From Ottelia alismoides (taxonomy: Eukaryota > Streptophyta > Magnoliopsida > Alismatales > Hydrocharitaceae), in contig JAZKJV010000604.1 in assembly GCA_037367405.1 (NCBI GenBank), positions 434,001 to 498,000 on the forward strand: DNA of 64,000 bases, in the 5' to 3' direction. Under the pieces are notes generated by a model, which made no database searches, had not been told where the DNA came from, and saw only the letters and a program-made list of their open reading frames with translations. Every line of letters begins with the position of its first letter. Position 1 is the stretch's first letter. Below, piece after piece: positions 41,401-53,135 of this stretch. Position numbers and translations under genes: made by a program.

Positions 41401-41815
41401 CGAGTTGCTCGATTTCGATCTTGACGGCCAGAAGAGGCTGCTGCTGGCTCTCGATGGATCCCCGCCTTTGATGGGCTTGGGCACGCTTGAACGCCGCAAC
41501 TAGGGCATTGGACAGAGATGGTGGGTGGTGGTGGTGGTGAGGGGTTAACATAGGAGTAGAAGAGGTGGATGCCGGAAGGCGATTGAGGGCGACGTTAAAG
41601 CAAAGTTCCAAGGCCTTGCACTGGAGTGGGTGGGAGTGGGACTGTAGGCAAGCAGCACGGAGGAGCCCAGTCGTAGAAGAGAGCATCGTGCTCGCAACAT
41701 GAAGCGGTGTCACTTGCGCGTGGCCGCGCCGTCTAGCAAGGCTCACGGCCTGCATTACCACAGCCGTTGCCTCTGGGGTCAGGGCCTGCTGGAGTGTGCA
41801 CCCCCCTGCTCTCAT
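38468..41815 (-). CDS. SMXL3: SMAX1-LIKE 3 (SMXL3) Clp-ATPase-like repressor, complete, three exons
   Basis: Exons are 41,815-40,629, 40,227-40,101 and 39,502-38,468, all with GT-AG borders; 782 aa, close to Arabidopsis SMXL3 (about 815). The N-terminus MRAGGCTLQQALTPEA begins a double Clp-N domain (residues 1 to about 170, with PLHVASTML and ILDDPSVSRVMREAGF). A poly-His tract follows at 93-97. The D1-like region begins about 223 with VVVVGECL; the D2-like region spans about 525-710 with NAENL, FQGCD (595-599) and a Walker B-like LLEDIEQ (671-677). No GK[T/S] P-loop is seen in either, as usual for this family. LDLNLS (747-752) is an EAR motif that recruits TOPLESS co-repressors. The RGKT motif needed for strigolactone- or karrikin-triggered degradation of SMAX1/D53-type members is absent, as known for the SMXL3/4/5 clade. 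That clade acts in the nucleus and promotes phloem formation. An antisense 264-codon ORF in exon 1 is a shadow. Confidence 0.96.
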
Positions 41816-42422
41816 CTTCTTAATTTCACACAGCTGCAGAATTTCCCGTGGTTGATGCCTATTACGATATCAAAGAACACAGGTATAGCAAATAAGATAT
41901 AGTTGGTGGCTATGTGGGTCTATTTAACTGTGGATAGAAGAAGGACCAGCGCGTGTATATGTGTGTGATGCGAGAGACGGAGAGAGGGAGGGGGGTATCT
42001 AGATGGAGAATGTTTTGTGGTGGGAAGTGGAGGGAGGGGAGAGATATAAGGCGGTGGTACGAGGCTGTGCCTTTCTTGTAAGGGACGAGGCCAAAGAGTA
42101 TTTTGCAATGGAGGGGGGAAAAGGGGGAGGGACTGCATGTGCTGACAAACCCCAACAAAGGCATCTCCCTGTGGTCTGCGTTTGTTTGTAAAGTGCGAGT
42201 AAACTAGGGCGCTTTAATAAAAGGAGAGAGCATATGTTATGACAAAAGAAAGTGGATTAAAGGGGGAAAAAGGAATGCGGGTTAAAGTTGCGGGCCTTGG
42301 ACTAAATAGACTAAGGATTTCACTCTTGTTATAGTGTCTAGTTTATGAACTCACTGCAGAAGGGTTTTGCTTGGTCGTGTTTATAAGAAAGAATGTTTAC
42401 ACACGGAGACGCAATGTGACTG
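41816..42422 (-). promoter_or_regulatory. SMXL3 5' UTR and proximal promoter
   Basis: On the minus strand this region is CT-rich, typical of plant 5' UTRs. A TATA-like CTTATATC (42,043-42,050) lies about 230 bp upstream of the ATG. The transcription start is inferred, not shown. Short ORFs on the minus strand at 41,910-42,164 have no recognisable domain. Confidence 0.4.
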
Positions 42423-42632
42423 TAGAGAGGATCCTCTGCTGTCCAGCACAGCCTGCTGCACTTTTGTGGATCACCGGAGCCGCTCGATCTTGATTGAGCG
42501 GTTCGCAAAAATTCTCACTTTTTTGTGGGCCCTACCGTAAAAAGCCATTCCAACCGCTCGATCACGATCGATTGGCTCTGGTGAGTTCAGCAGACTCTGC
42601 GGAACAGCAGAGGATCTGCTCCCATGTGACTG
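42414..42632. mobile_element. Mutator-type MITE (42,423-42,623) with 9-bp target duplication
   Basis: The 201-bp element is a near-complete foldback: its left half (TAGAGAGGATCCTCTGCTGT...) is the inverse of its right half (...ACAGCAGAGGATCTGCTCCC), with CCGCTCGATC/GATCGATTGG blocks pairing towards the centre. It is flanked by perfect 9-bp repeats ATGTGACTG at 42,414-42,422 and 42,624-42,632. The 9-bp duplication is characteristic of Mutator-like elements. It lies about 600 bp upstream of the SMXL3 start codon. It has no coding capacity. Confidence 0.85.
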
Positions 42633-43248
42633 ACGTCGTTAGCTTGTGTAAGAATCACGATTTTTCGATCCTCCTCATTTTCGAAATTTACAAGGAAATT
42701 TGGTTCCGATCGCCTCTTTGTGTATGTTGTTTACTGACCCCAACTCGCGCATCTCATGAGAAACAATGTCTATGATAATCGAGATCAGTATGCTGTCTGC
42801 GCTGATAGGACTTTCCTCTTGAGATTTCAATGTAGGCCCTGAATGCTGTCTGCATGTCATTGATCGGCTTTTTGCCATTCTGCAATAAAAATCCACTTTG
42901 AGCAACAATACCATCAGTCAAGATTAGTATTTGCAATTTTATGGTATATCAATAGAATGTTTCTCTCCTCTGCCGTGTTAATTTGCCAAGCATGTTTAGA
43001 GAAAAAAGAGAAATCTTGAGTAACTTCTGGTTTTTTTAAAGCTGCCCTTGAACACCCTTTTACACCATTCTCCTAGATCAACCTCCAGGTTGATGTCATC
43101 CTTTATATGCTAATACGAGTTATATACGACAGCTTCTTTCCAAGATATTTATGAAATAGTTTACCATACTTATCTAAATTTGTAGATCTAACGAATTGAA
43201 TATTTCTAGAGTAAATGAACATGTTTGCAATATATAATATAGAAAAAG
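42633..43248. other. Intergenic DNA upstream of SMXL3
   Basis: No gene or repeat that I can support. The short ORFs have no recognisable domain. Confidence 0.5.
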
Positions 43249-43563
43249 GTACACTACAAGAAAAATGAGTTGCGGCTACAGAATGTTGCCATGGAAACTT
43301 GTGGCCACTAGTTTCTATAACCACAATTCCGTGGCCAAAGCCTTCAAAAACAGAAAGAGGACATTCATCTGAAAACTGTGGTCACAACATTTTCTGTGGT
43401 TACTTGTAGTGGCCACGATATATTCGTGGTCAAAGAACTCTAGCGATGAGACTTGTAGCTACGATCATATGCCATGAAGTGCCGTGGCCACAACCAATTA
43501 TGTGGCCACAAGCCCCAAATCAGTAGGCATGTTTCTGTCACACTCATTTTCCTTGTAGTGGTA
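43249..43563. mobile_element. CACTA-type MITE (43,252-43,560) with 3-bp target duplication
   Basis: It begins CACTACAAGAAAAATGAG and ends CTCATTTTCCTTGTAGTG, the terminal inverted repeat of CACTA elements. The 3-bp duplication GTA flanks it (43,249-43,251 and 43,561-43,563). Inside are many GTGGCCAC, GTGGTCAC and GTGGTTAC words in both directions, resembling subterminal transposase-binding repeats. At 309 bp it is non-autonomous. It lies about 1.4 kb upstream of the SMXL3 start. Confidence 0.88.
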
Positions 43564-43787
43564 ACATCTATTTATCAGCCTCGTATTAAAGACGACGACA
43601 TTATCTTGCATTAGCCGTTTGTTGTAAGCTATTAATAACAAGAAAAATGACACGCTTGGGTGAAAGTTCTTAAGATATTATTAACTTTCTTCTTATACTA
43701 GAAGGTGTGTCCTTGGCATCGAATGACTATTTCATCCTTTTAATAGTTCTTTGGGTAGCAGGGTTAACATCTTCTTTTATGGCTTAT
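43564..43787. other. Intergenic DNA
   Basis: Short AT-rich segment between the CACTA MITE and the next LTR. Nothing recognised. Confidence 0.4.
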
Positions 43788-46700
43788 TGATGAATCTCCA
43801 TTTTGTCACCTTTATTCTTTCATTTTGTCCTTAAATCCCTAGCTAAATACATGTATATGACATTAATTTATGCAAAATAACACTCAATAATTGATCTATA
43901 AATACTATAAAAAATAATGTATTTAATCCAAAATATAAGAATAAAGGAAATAAAAGAAAAAGATTGAAGTGTCAAAGACACTGAGTGATCCCAGACCCCA
44001 AGACCCAGCCATAATGATGACTTGGTCGACAAGGAATAAAATAGGGGATATATGGCAACTAACTTTACAAAAAACACTACACATAAATCCTAATTTATTT
44101 CACAATATATAGTTGTTGGGATCTATTTTATTTTCCATTTTGTATACCTCAAATAATAAAATCCTCTACATGAAACTTGTACATAAAAAAACAAAATTGA
44201 TTTCACATTAATATAATACACAGTGCACCCGAGACACACAGAATAAAAAACCGCAAAGAAAGCTTCCTAGACATGTATCTCCTCCATATAAACTCTTAAT
44301 TGATCAAACTTACCTTTGTTGTTCATAAATTTTAATTATCTATTAATGAAGGTGATTTTATTTAATTTAGAGTTGAGATGCAAAAGTTGGCTTTTGGGTC
44401 CTTATTGTACCGCACACATGTATATAATATTCAATATATTCATTCTTTATATTCTTATATTTTTGTTTTTATATAATTATAAATATTACTTTAAATAAAT
44501 GTAAATAATAAATATAAAATAAAACCATGAAAATTCATTAAAATAAATAAAGACCTAAAATACATAGGTAAAGTATACCTATATAATACATATACATATT
44601 TATTTAAGTAAATAAATAAATTCAGAAAAATAGAATAAAAATATGTTAATTTATAATTAAATAAGTTATAAATATATAAATTATTTAAATACAATAATAA
44701 AATATACAATTAAAAATAAAAATAAAGTATACCAAATACAAGTATATATACATTTGTATATACATTTAAATATTAACCTCTAATAAATAGTCATGTAAAA
44801 ATAAAGAAAAATGAGAATAAAATACTACAAAAAATAAAAAAACATTTTCCATGTTCTGACCAAAAATTAAATAATTCATTTACTAGTTTTAATCTATTTA
44901 ATTCGGTAATTATCCCTATCTTTTTCCTAGTTGGTCCACGTAGACCAACCAGGAGGTGTGGAATGTTGACCGCCCGGTCAACTATCCATCGCTCACTGCC
45001 CTCTTTGTTGGAGGTCTCGTGACCTCTGACTTACTCCATTTTTTGGAAGAGATACAGGCCTCGAGAGCCCTTGATTCCTTCACCCAACCTCTCCCCCTCA
45101 CCTTCCTCCATCTCGCCGACCCCATACTTTCCAGTGTTTCCACCTACCACCTCCAGATCTCATGCCATCTCTTCTCAAAACTTATCCCTCGCTTGTGCAT
45201 AAATAAAGCTCCTCGAGTCCTCTTTTGACTTTTGATCCTCGGTTCATGCCCTTAATCCCAATAGGACAATAGGAATCCCCTTGTCGATGTGGACAAGGGT
45301 GTAGATCGTGGTGATCCAAGGTTTATCAGAGCACCTCTGGCCGAGCTTCCTTCTTTTCTCTAGACTCCCAAGTACGAACTGCTTAGGTAGTCTTTTCATC
45401 ACATTTTATTCTTACGTCATAGATTAGTCTTTAATTTTAGTAGTTGGTCATTAGAATAGCTCAATTTTAACATCTGAATTTGCTGGACCATTAGGCTCCA
45501 GTCCCAAAATCCATCGTGGTCCTCTGTTATGTGCCTCCATTCCACTTCGCCTTCGTTTCACTTCATATTATCCACAATTCCACGTTGTTCCCACTTTGGG
45601 GTTTGCACGAATATGAACTCCCGAGATCCACCTCCTCCACCTTCGTCTGAGCTCTACCATCCACCCGCTCCACACATGTAGCAGTTTCAGTAACGGAACG
45701 AGGAGATTGCCCTCGGCCCCCTTGCTTTTTTTATGTAGGAGTCGTGCCTTGATGAGCTACCTAGAGTGAGGATCGAAACTAAGTCAGGGGCCCCAGGTGC
45801 AGTGAACTCCAGGCCCCTTCCGAAGGGGCCCGAGCTTCATCAGTACATCTTGCAGACACGAGGAGGTCCCAAGAAGCAATTGGGACCAACGGAGAAGAAG
45901 GAGAAGGCTGAAGGACGCAGAACAAGAAGATAAAAGATCGAGGAAGAAGACCTTCTTCCCCGTTATTCCAGTTGGCCTCCCAACTGTCGGATCGGGGAGC
46001 GTGCCCAGATCTAATATGGGCCCTTAAATTTAAATCGAATCGCTACCCGTGCATCTGCCATCCATCTCTAGCACCTCCACATGGAGCTCCGAGCACCGCC
46101 CGATCCGTGCCTTAAGTGGGGTAAATATCTAAGAAGCCACTCATTCTTTTTGTATTTTATACTTGGTTTTGTAAATAATAAATTTCTTTTAAATAGTTCT
46201 GCTAAATATTACGAAGGACCCCCTCCCTACATTTATTATATATTACATCGAGGTCCGTGCCAGGTCACCTCATGTGGTCCCCTACATGAGGAGGGTAAAA
46301 ATTGCAAGGATGCCCTCATGGATTCCTTTATTTATATTTAATACTTTTTTTAATCCATTTTTATTTAATACTTAAAGATTGTAATTTAGTGTAGAACTTT
46401 CAGGTTATTTGGTCATAACACTTTGTACTTATCTTTTATTATTAATATACCCCTGCCAATAGCATGTTTATTTATTTGCTTCTCTATTTTCTTAATTAGC
46501 TCCTGTGCTTTATAAATTTTGGAAAAAATGTGGGAGATGTTTTGAATGATGTCGATGCACGCACAAATTTTTATTTATCATTTATTGCATTTTCCTACTT
46601 ATTAAAAATAGATTAGGAGCTAGTTATTCCCTGTTTTCATATAAATACAAAAATTAAACCAACTTTAAAATTCCAAAAATATTATATAGTATATATTACT

Positions 46701-47287
46701 ATATATTATAACTCCAAATAAAAAATCGCAAAAACAATTAAAAAGAAAAACCTTGAAAATTAGAAAACTCTAAAAAGCCTATAAAAATTAGAAAAATTCC
46801 ATTAAAAATCCAGAAATATTTGTTTCTATTTCTTATATATATTCTACCGTATATTAAAAAAATTGTTAGGGATTGTTAAAATATTTATCTATTTTTAAAA
46901 ACCCAAACAATACGACCTAATTATCATACCAATTATTTTGCTATATTTAATACACTAAAAATACCTAAAAGTTAGCAAAAAATTATAAGAAAAATCACAA
47001 AATAAAGGAAATTATAAAGTCACAAAAACATTTTATTTTAAAATTTCTGACTATATATAACTATCTAAAAATACGAAACCCTATATAGGCTGTTTATACT
47101 ATATATTACTTATATAATCATTATTGTTATTAATTATAAATACCGATATATATTTTAAAATCCTTTAAAAACAAAAAAACATTCTTGTACATATTTCCTA
47201 TATTTTTACATTTTTATTTATTATATAAATCCTATATATTATTTGTCATATACATATTACTATATAGAGATATATGCATAAACTTGT
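43788..47287 (+). mobile_element. Athila-like LTR (E4), plus strand, truncated at its 3' end
   Basis: It starts TGATGAATCTCCATTTTGTC and contains the conserved blocks of the other LTRs in the reverse order to E1: CCCTAGCTAAATACATG near 43,838, GACCCCAAGACC near 43,994, a TTCATATGG-like region near 44,280 and a GTTGGTCCACGTAGACCAACC block near 44,930. The middle (44,930-46,100) is GC-richer, as in the others. The expected last few hundred bases before the 3' terminus are not seen; instead a second LTR start appears at 47,288. No internal region or primer site follows, so this is a solo or truncated LTR. The ORFs inside are not supported. Confidence 0.65.
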
Positions 47288-47550
47288 GATGAATCCATGA
47301 TTCTCACTTTTTATTCTTTTATTTTGGCTCTTTTTTTTGGCAAAACACCCTGTAAATATAATATTTTAGCTTTCTGCATGCTCTTGTTAATATTGCATAA
47401 TTAGCATGCTGATTATTGCATTAGGGCATTGCTGATAGCATTTAATCTTGTTGAGCTTCACAACGACACTAGCGATGGAGGTTTATTTATTTATTATCGT
47501 GTGCACTTTTTTATTTTGTGTGCAACATGTAATTTTTTTATTGTGTGTTT
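47288..47550 (+). mobile_element. Fragment of an E3-type LTR start
   Basis: TGATGAATCCATGATTCTCA is followed by TTTTATTCTTTTATTTTGGC and a TTTCTGCATGC word, like the start of the E3 LTR read on its own strand (34,727 downward). Similarity fades after about 47,450-47,550. Confidence 0.55.
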
Positions 47551-47601
47551 CAGAAAGCTTGTGGATATTAATTTCTGAGGAAAACTTGTAACATCCGTTA
47601 T

Positions 47602-47624
47602 ATATATGGGTCGGACCGACCCAT
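47602..47624. repeat. Perfect short inverted repeat
   Basis: ATATGGGTCGG and CCGACCCATAT, 11-bp arms around a single A. Possibly a relic of a transposon end; function unknown. Confidence 0.6.
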
Positions 47625-50600
47625 ATCTGGCCCATAAAAAACATGTTGAACTTGGCCTAGAGCTGTCCAAAAAACTTAAGCAAAAGAGTTAAAAAAAAGT
47701 GAGATTTACCTTTCATAACACAAAAAGGATGGGATCCACCAAGATAATCCTAGAAATATTCATAACGCAGTTAATAACATCGATGTCGTCGATATTGAAT
47801 CGAGTTTTCTAAGCGCAACATGAAATGCATCATTAAGATTATCATCTCCATTAGCAGTACTCGGTTGCTTTCATCATTTTATCGAATGGAGGCGTGATGC
47901 GGGTATGTTGCTAGCTTTTATAGGCCTTAGACATGACGGTGAGTGGCAATGTCATTGTTGTCGGCTCAAAATGCGTGTGGAATAATCATCGAGGTGGTTA
48001 GCTTGATTTGTGGGGGGTTACGGGGAATTTCATCATCATTTGAGTTGGATTTTTCGACTATGGATGTAAATGAATGCTTATGATAATAGTATAATAGGAA
48101 AGGGAGCCACTTCATGGAGTAGGTAACCTTACCTACTTCAATGCTCATTTTTGGTATTTTTTATTTTTCTGGAAAATATCAATATGGATTTTCATAACTA
48201 TATCCCTTTAATATGTCATTCCAATTTCGTCAGAACTTGAGACTCCTAGGTCCTCTATCGAGAACATGTTGATTACACCATTGATCTCACTTCTTTTTGC
48301 GTATATTCAATTCAAGTTATTCACTTATTCTCTTCTCTTTTATTTGGATCTTTAATAATATATCATCATCCTCATCATTTTTTTCTTTGCGTTTGTAATT
48401 CTCGTGGAGATTCCTTTGAGGTAAGAATTATATGTAGCTAGAAGTATCATGTCCAGCTAGCAACCCTTTGATCGGTTAACCCTCTAATGCATATCAATAG
48501 GATGAAGAAGTACATACCTCTCATGTGACTATTTATTTTGTACCAGTCATATTTTCTAGACTTGCCATTTATCGAGTACCATATCATTATCGAGAATTGA
48601 TATATGATCAACCATGTTATCCATCAAAATTTACCATGTATGGTAGTATTTAAAGTCTAAATTCATTTTTTGTTAAATAGAGTGAGACCTTCCTCACATC
48701 TTATTAGATTCGAAGTTCAAATCAAGTGTCGAAACATCTACCTTCAAAGAGTTTTTAATTACTCTTAAGTGTGCTGATTAATAAAAATGTGTAACTAAAT
48801 GTTGTTAAATAACTAATTATATAAAATTATAAACCAAATAATTGTCTTATGCTACCAAAAACTTTAATGCATGCTAAGTATGGAGTTTATACTGCTATCT
48901 TTTTTTCTTTATCGAGTTAGTTCGTAATAATTTTAGATGCATTAGTATGTCATAAAAGACTTGATAAATAACTACACACGCATTTTTTACTGTCATACCG
49001 GTACATAAGCCACTTACACCAGCATATACTTGAATGCAAAAGCATTGCATTAGTTTAGTTACAATTTAACACTTTTGATTGTAAGACTTTTGAACTTAAT
49101 TGTTTCAACGTGTCATTTTAGTAACAACAGTTGGACCAGTATACATTTATGTAAATCGGTACACACTAGCAATTAAATATATTTTATAATATGTCTCCAT
49201 AGAACACTTGAATCAAATAAAGATGATATATTTTATATTCCTACTCCGAAGTACAACACAAATACACTACTTAATACAACAACCACTCAACTCTCGAACA
49301 CTTACTTAACACAACAACAAAATACTCAATCTTCTTTCTTAATCACTTGTTTGGTGGCTCTCTTCGCTAAACCTCTCACTTTGATTTGCTTTCTCCCTTG
49401 CTTTGATTCATCTACTCAGTGCCTCCACACAATGGCTCCCAAAGGCTTTATTATACTTGTGTTCTAATGGCCTTGAAAAATTTAGAACATTGTAGTTGAA
49501 TGCAATCCAAGGATACTCTAGAAAATTAAAGTATTCTTCACTTAAGAAAACTCTAGAGAAAAAATCTCACCTTATAAATTTCTAGAAGCAAGAGAATTTG
49601 GCGGGACCTTTTAATTTTTAACTGTCTCTTTCCTTGATGCAATGGTGCATCTTATTGTACACTGGTGTATTAGTAAGTTGTGCATTTTCTCAATCATTTT
49701 GCTTTGAGACACTGTTTTGATTTACTATTCTTAGGGATGCCTTAAGTATGTAAAAGGACCTTACACTCTACCATTTACTATTCTTAGGTCTCCCTTAAGC
49801 TTATAAAAGGGCCCTACCATACCATTGAAACACACACCAAGTGCAAAAATTATCTATTCAGTACTGCATCATCTATCCGTGTGAGAAAAATCTCATGTTC
49901 TCAAGAAGAGATTTGGCCAAAATCAAGCGCTGTTGTTCCTTACAACTCTTAGTTCTTCGTCTCAAAAGCCTTCTGCGAAGTCAGCCTCAATTTGCATTTA
50001 CATTTCTAACTTTATTAGAATATTGTATTTTATCTTTATTCATAGCTAAAATGCATTTTTGTTTAAAAAACGTTTCTTTCCAAAGGAAATAAACCATTGG
50101 TTAGATTGTGTATCTTGAGACGTTTTGTGTGAGAGCCTTTTTTGCATAGAAGAAAAATTCGATTGGGGTTATGCACCTCGAATGTGAACTGCGTGACAAC
50201 CCTTTTTCTTGTGTATAAGATAAATATGGGTAAGATGTGTACTCTCATACAGTTTGTACTACATCAAAAGTATTTTGTTTAATGGAGTATTTACAGGCCT
50301 TAGGTAGGCCAAGCTCAGGCACGTCACGTAACCCAAAGGTAGTTGAACCTATATAACTCTTTATGCATTGTGGTTTGGCTGTTGTAATTTGCTCCTTGAG
50401 CTAATTTAATTTTTAAATTGATCATTATTATGCATAAATACTATTCATTCCAATCTAGTGTTTCTTCTTTTGATATTTATGCTTTCTAAGATAGGTGCTT
50501 CATGAGTAATTTTTTCTCACTTACAACAATGAGCTCAATCGATGTCGACAACCATGCTAAAGGACAATCAACCAACCAACCATTTGTTGATGGTGCTAGA

Positions 50601-52004
50601 TATACACATTAGAAGAAGAAAATCGCTATTTATTTAAAGTTACACACAATAGATCTGTTACTTTGAAAAATCACTGAAAAAGAATTCAAAATTTCTGAAG
50701 TTGACAAAGAAACTGGAGAATACTCTAATATTGACAAAAAAGTCATAAAAAATTGTAACATGTAATTTAAAATATTCTCCAATCAAGAGTAATGTATTTT
50801 GTTTATCATTTTGTTTTGACTCTTCTTGTCTCGACAACTACAACTAATTGCACAATTTTAGTTAAGAACCTTCTAAAAATAACACTATGAAATAAGGTGA
50901 AAAATGATTTTCTTAGCAGTTGTATAATTATTTATATTGAAAAAGAGACATCAGAGAAAATTAAGATATTATCAAAAACTTCTATATAATAAAAAATTAT
51001 CGAACGCTACTTCAATAAATTATATATATATATTTCTTTGATATTATCCATCATTTTATATATATAACATAAGTTAATAATAACATTTTGAATTGCTAGT
51101 ATATCAATACATATGTTTTGATTTATTTATAATTGACTCCTTCTATAAACAAATCATGCAAATGCCCCTACATGAAGGCATAGGGACGAGCGTTGGAGAA
51201 GAGATCTGAGGTCTCGTTGCGTCCACTGTTCATGAACTTCACCTCTGTGTAGATGCTTCTATAGAAGCTCGCTCGCTTCATCTTTGAAGTAAGGTTTCAT
51301 GGTTCGTAGAGAGATGAAGAAGGAGGAAGATAAGGAAGAAGAGAGAGGGTAACAAAATCTAGGATTTGAATTTTGTTGGGATTTGATTTTGGCCGTGAGG
51401 TGCGAAGGGATTTGGTTCCAGTTGTGAGGTTCCAACCATGAGGTTTGAAGGGATTTGGTTCCGTGAGGTTCCAACCGTGGAATTTTGTAAGAGAGAATCG
51501 GGAATTGGGTTCAGGCTATCCATTGTCGGAGAAGGCGACACGAGAGAGATCCCAGGAGAAGTCGACATGGCGAAGGGGGTCGCCAACCATGACTCGTGGT
51601 CGACCCTTGGGTTTTAGAGAAGGGATATGAGAGGAAGAGGAAGAAGAGGGGGGAGATTGACGGAAAGTGATGGAAGTAAAAATAATCCTTGATTTTGATG
51701 TGGTTTGATTAACCTAGTATTAGCTCAAGCAAATTAACTCAAAAAGAGTCAAATTAATAATATAGTTCGTGATGTTAAATATAGCAAATTACGGAATTTA
51801 ATTGACACTTATAATAAATATTATTTGACACTTACGATAAATACATAGTAGAGAAGGTAATTGATAAAAATTTTACGATTCATTAGCTAAAAATCCATTT
51901 TTTTGCTTTCCTACCTAAGCCAGCGTTATTTCCAACGTCACCCCATTACCTCCACCGATCACTTTGCCAACCACCACCGTCACCTCCTCCTCGCCACGCC
52001 ACCG
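47625..52004. other. Gene-poor AT-rich region
   Basis: No supported gene. Small structures seen are two similar ~50-bp units around TTTACTATTCTTAGG...CCTTAAG...TAAAAGG at 49,720-49,820, and an imperfect direct repeat of GAAGGGATTTGGTTCC...GAGGTTCCAACC at 51,407-51,475. ORFs at 49,841, 51,259, 51,359 and 51,445 have no recognisable domain. Confidence 0.5.
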
Positions 52005-52012
52005 TCGACACC
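52005..52012 (+). repeat. Target-site duplication of the Mutator-like element, left copy
   Basis: TCGACACC precedes the GAGAGATTTCCC terminus and is repeated at 56,892-56,899. Confidence 0.8.
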
Positions 52013-52210
52013 GAGAGATTTCCCAGAATGGAGAGAGAGAAGAAAGTATCTCCCATTCTGGGTATCCGTTGAAAATATTTCCCGGTCTGGGTATATATCG
52101 GCAAATGGTTTGCCGCTAGCCTATGTGGCGCGGCAAACCATTTGTCGTGCTCACGTGGACAGAGCAGCAAATGATTTGCCGCCTACGGCAAACCATTTGC
52201 TGCGAATGTT
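52013..52210 (+). repeat. Left terminal inverted repeat of the MULE
   Basis: It aligns with the inverted right end at 56,891 down to about 56,700. It contains palindromes GGCAAATGGTTTGCC (52,100-52,114), GGCAAACCATTTGTC (52,132-52,146), GCAAATGATTTGCC (52,167-52,180) and GGCAAACCATTTGCT (52,187-52,201). Confidence 0.88.
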
Positions 52211-52261
52211 GCCATTCCCGCCCAAACCACTTAAGAGCTTACAAGTTACTTAACTTAACAA

Positions 52262-52800
52262 TTTAAGTGGTTATATTGTATTTATTTAAGATTAAAGTTA
52301 AGATAGTAATAATAAATATTATGTAACAATAAAAAATATATTTATATAAATGTGATTTTCTATTAAATAATGATTGTATAATTTTTAAATTTAATTCGTA
52401 TAGTTTTAGCAATTAATATGTTATAATATAACTTAGCAAGAGTTTAGTAGTGTAATTGGTATTTATTTATGAATAAAATTAAAATATTAATAATAAATAT
52501 TATGTAACCATTAAAATTACATTTTATATAAATGTGATATTTTAATAAGTAATATTTATCTAATTTTAAAATATAATTCGTATACTTTTAGCAATTATTA
52601 TGTTATGATATAACTTAAGTAATACTTTAGTAGTGTATTTCGTATTTATTTATGAGTAACTTTAAAACATTAATAATAGACATTATGTAACAATTAAAAA
52701 TATATTTATATAAATGTTATGTTTTATTAAGTAATTATTATTTAATTTAAAAATATAATTCGTATAGTTTTAGCAATTAATATGTTATGATATTTATAAT
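52262..52800. repeat. Three-copy AT-rich tandem repeat in the MULE (~182 bp period)
   Basis: Units start near 52,278, 52,459 and 52,642 with GTATTTATTTA and share TTATGTAAC.ATTAAAA and TAATTCGTATA.TTTTAGCAATTA. It lies 3' of the second MULE ORF. No coding function. Confidence 0.85.
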
Positions 52801-53135
52801 TAATATGTTATGGTACTTATAATTTCTATATTAGATATTTGTATACTATTGTAATAAACATCTTTATAAGTAGATAATTGTTGGATCTTTTAACATGGAG
52901 TTAACAATAAAGTTCTTTAACTTATATTAAAATTAAGTGAACATTTTTAACATGGGATCTGAAATATATTTAACAAGTAACTGGGACACACATACATTCA
53001 TAAATTCTCCAAGTAATAGAAGCTGAAATATTTCATTTACTTGAAAAAGATACATGCAGAATACATACGCAAGAGACCCTTAAAGTAGACATAAATATCA
53101 CTAGATTTCAAACAAAACAACAAAATGTACTAACT

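Noticed and set aside
40709..41503. 264-codon plus-strand ORF
   Set aside because: It lies antisense to SMXL3 exon 1, whose protein is clearly recognised; the plus-strand translation has no known domain.
47602..47624. Transcription terminator or operator
   Set aside because: It is a perfect inverted repeat but isolated, with no gene nearby and no T run.
49430..50320. Possible copia or pararetroviral LTR (TATAAAAGGGCCC-like word near 49,803 and repeated GTGAGAGCC/GTGACAACC words)
   Set aside because: No primer binding site, no TG...CA ends and no partner copy could be found, so I left it as unassigned sequence.
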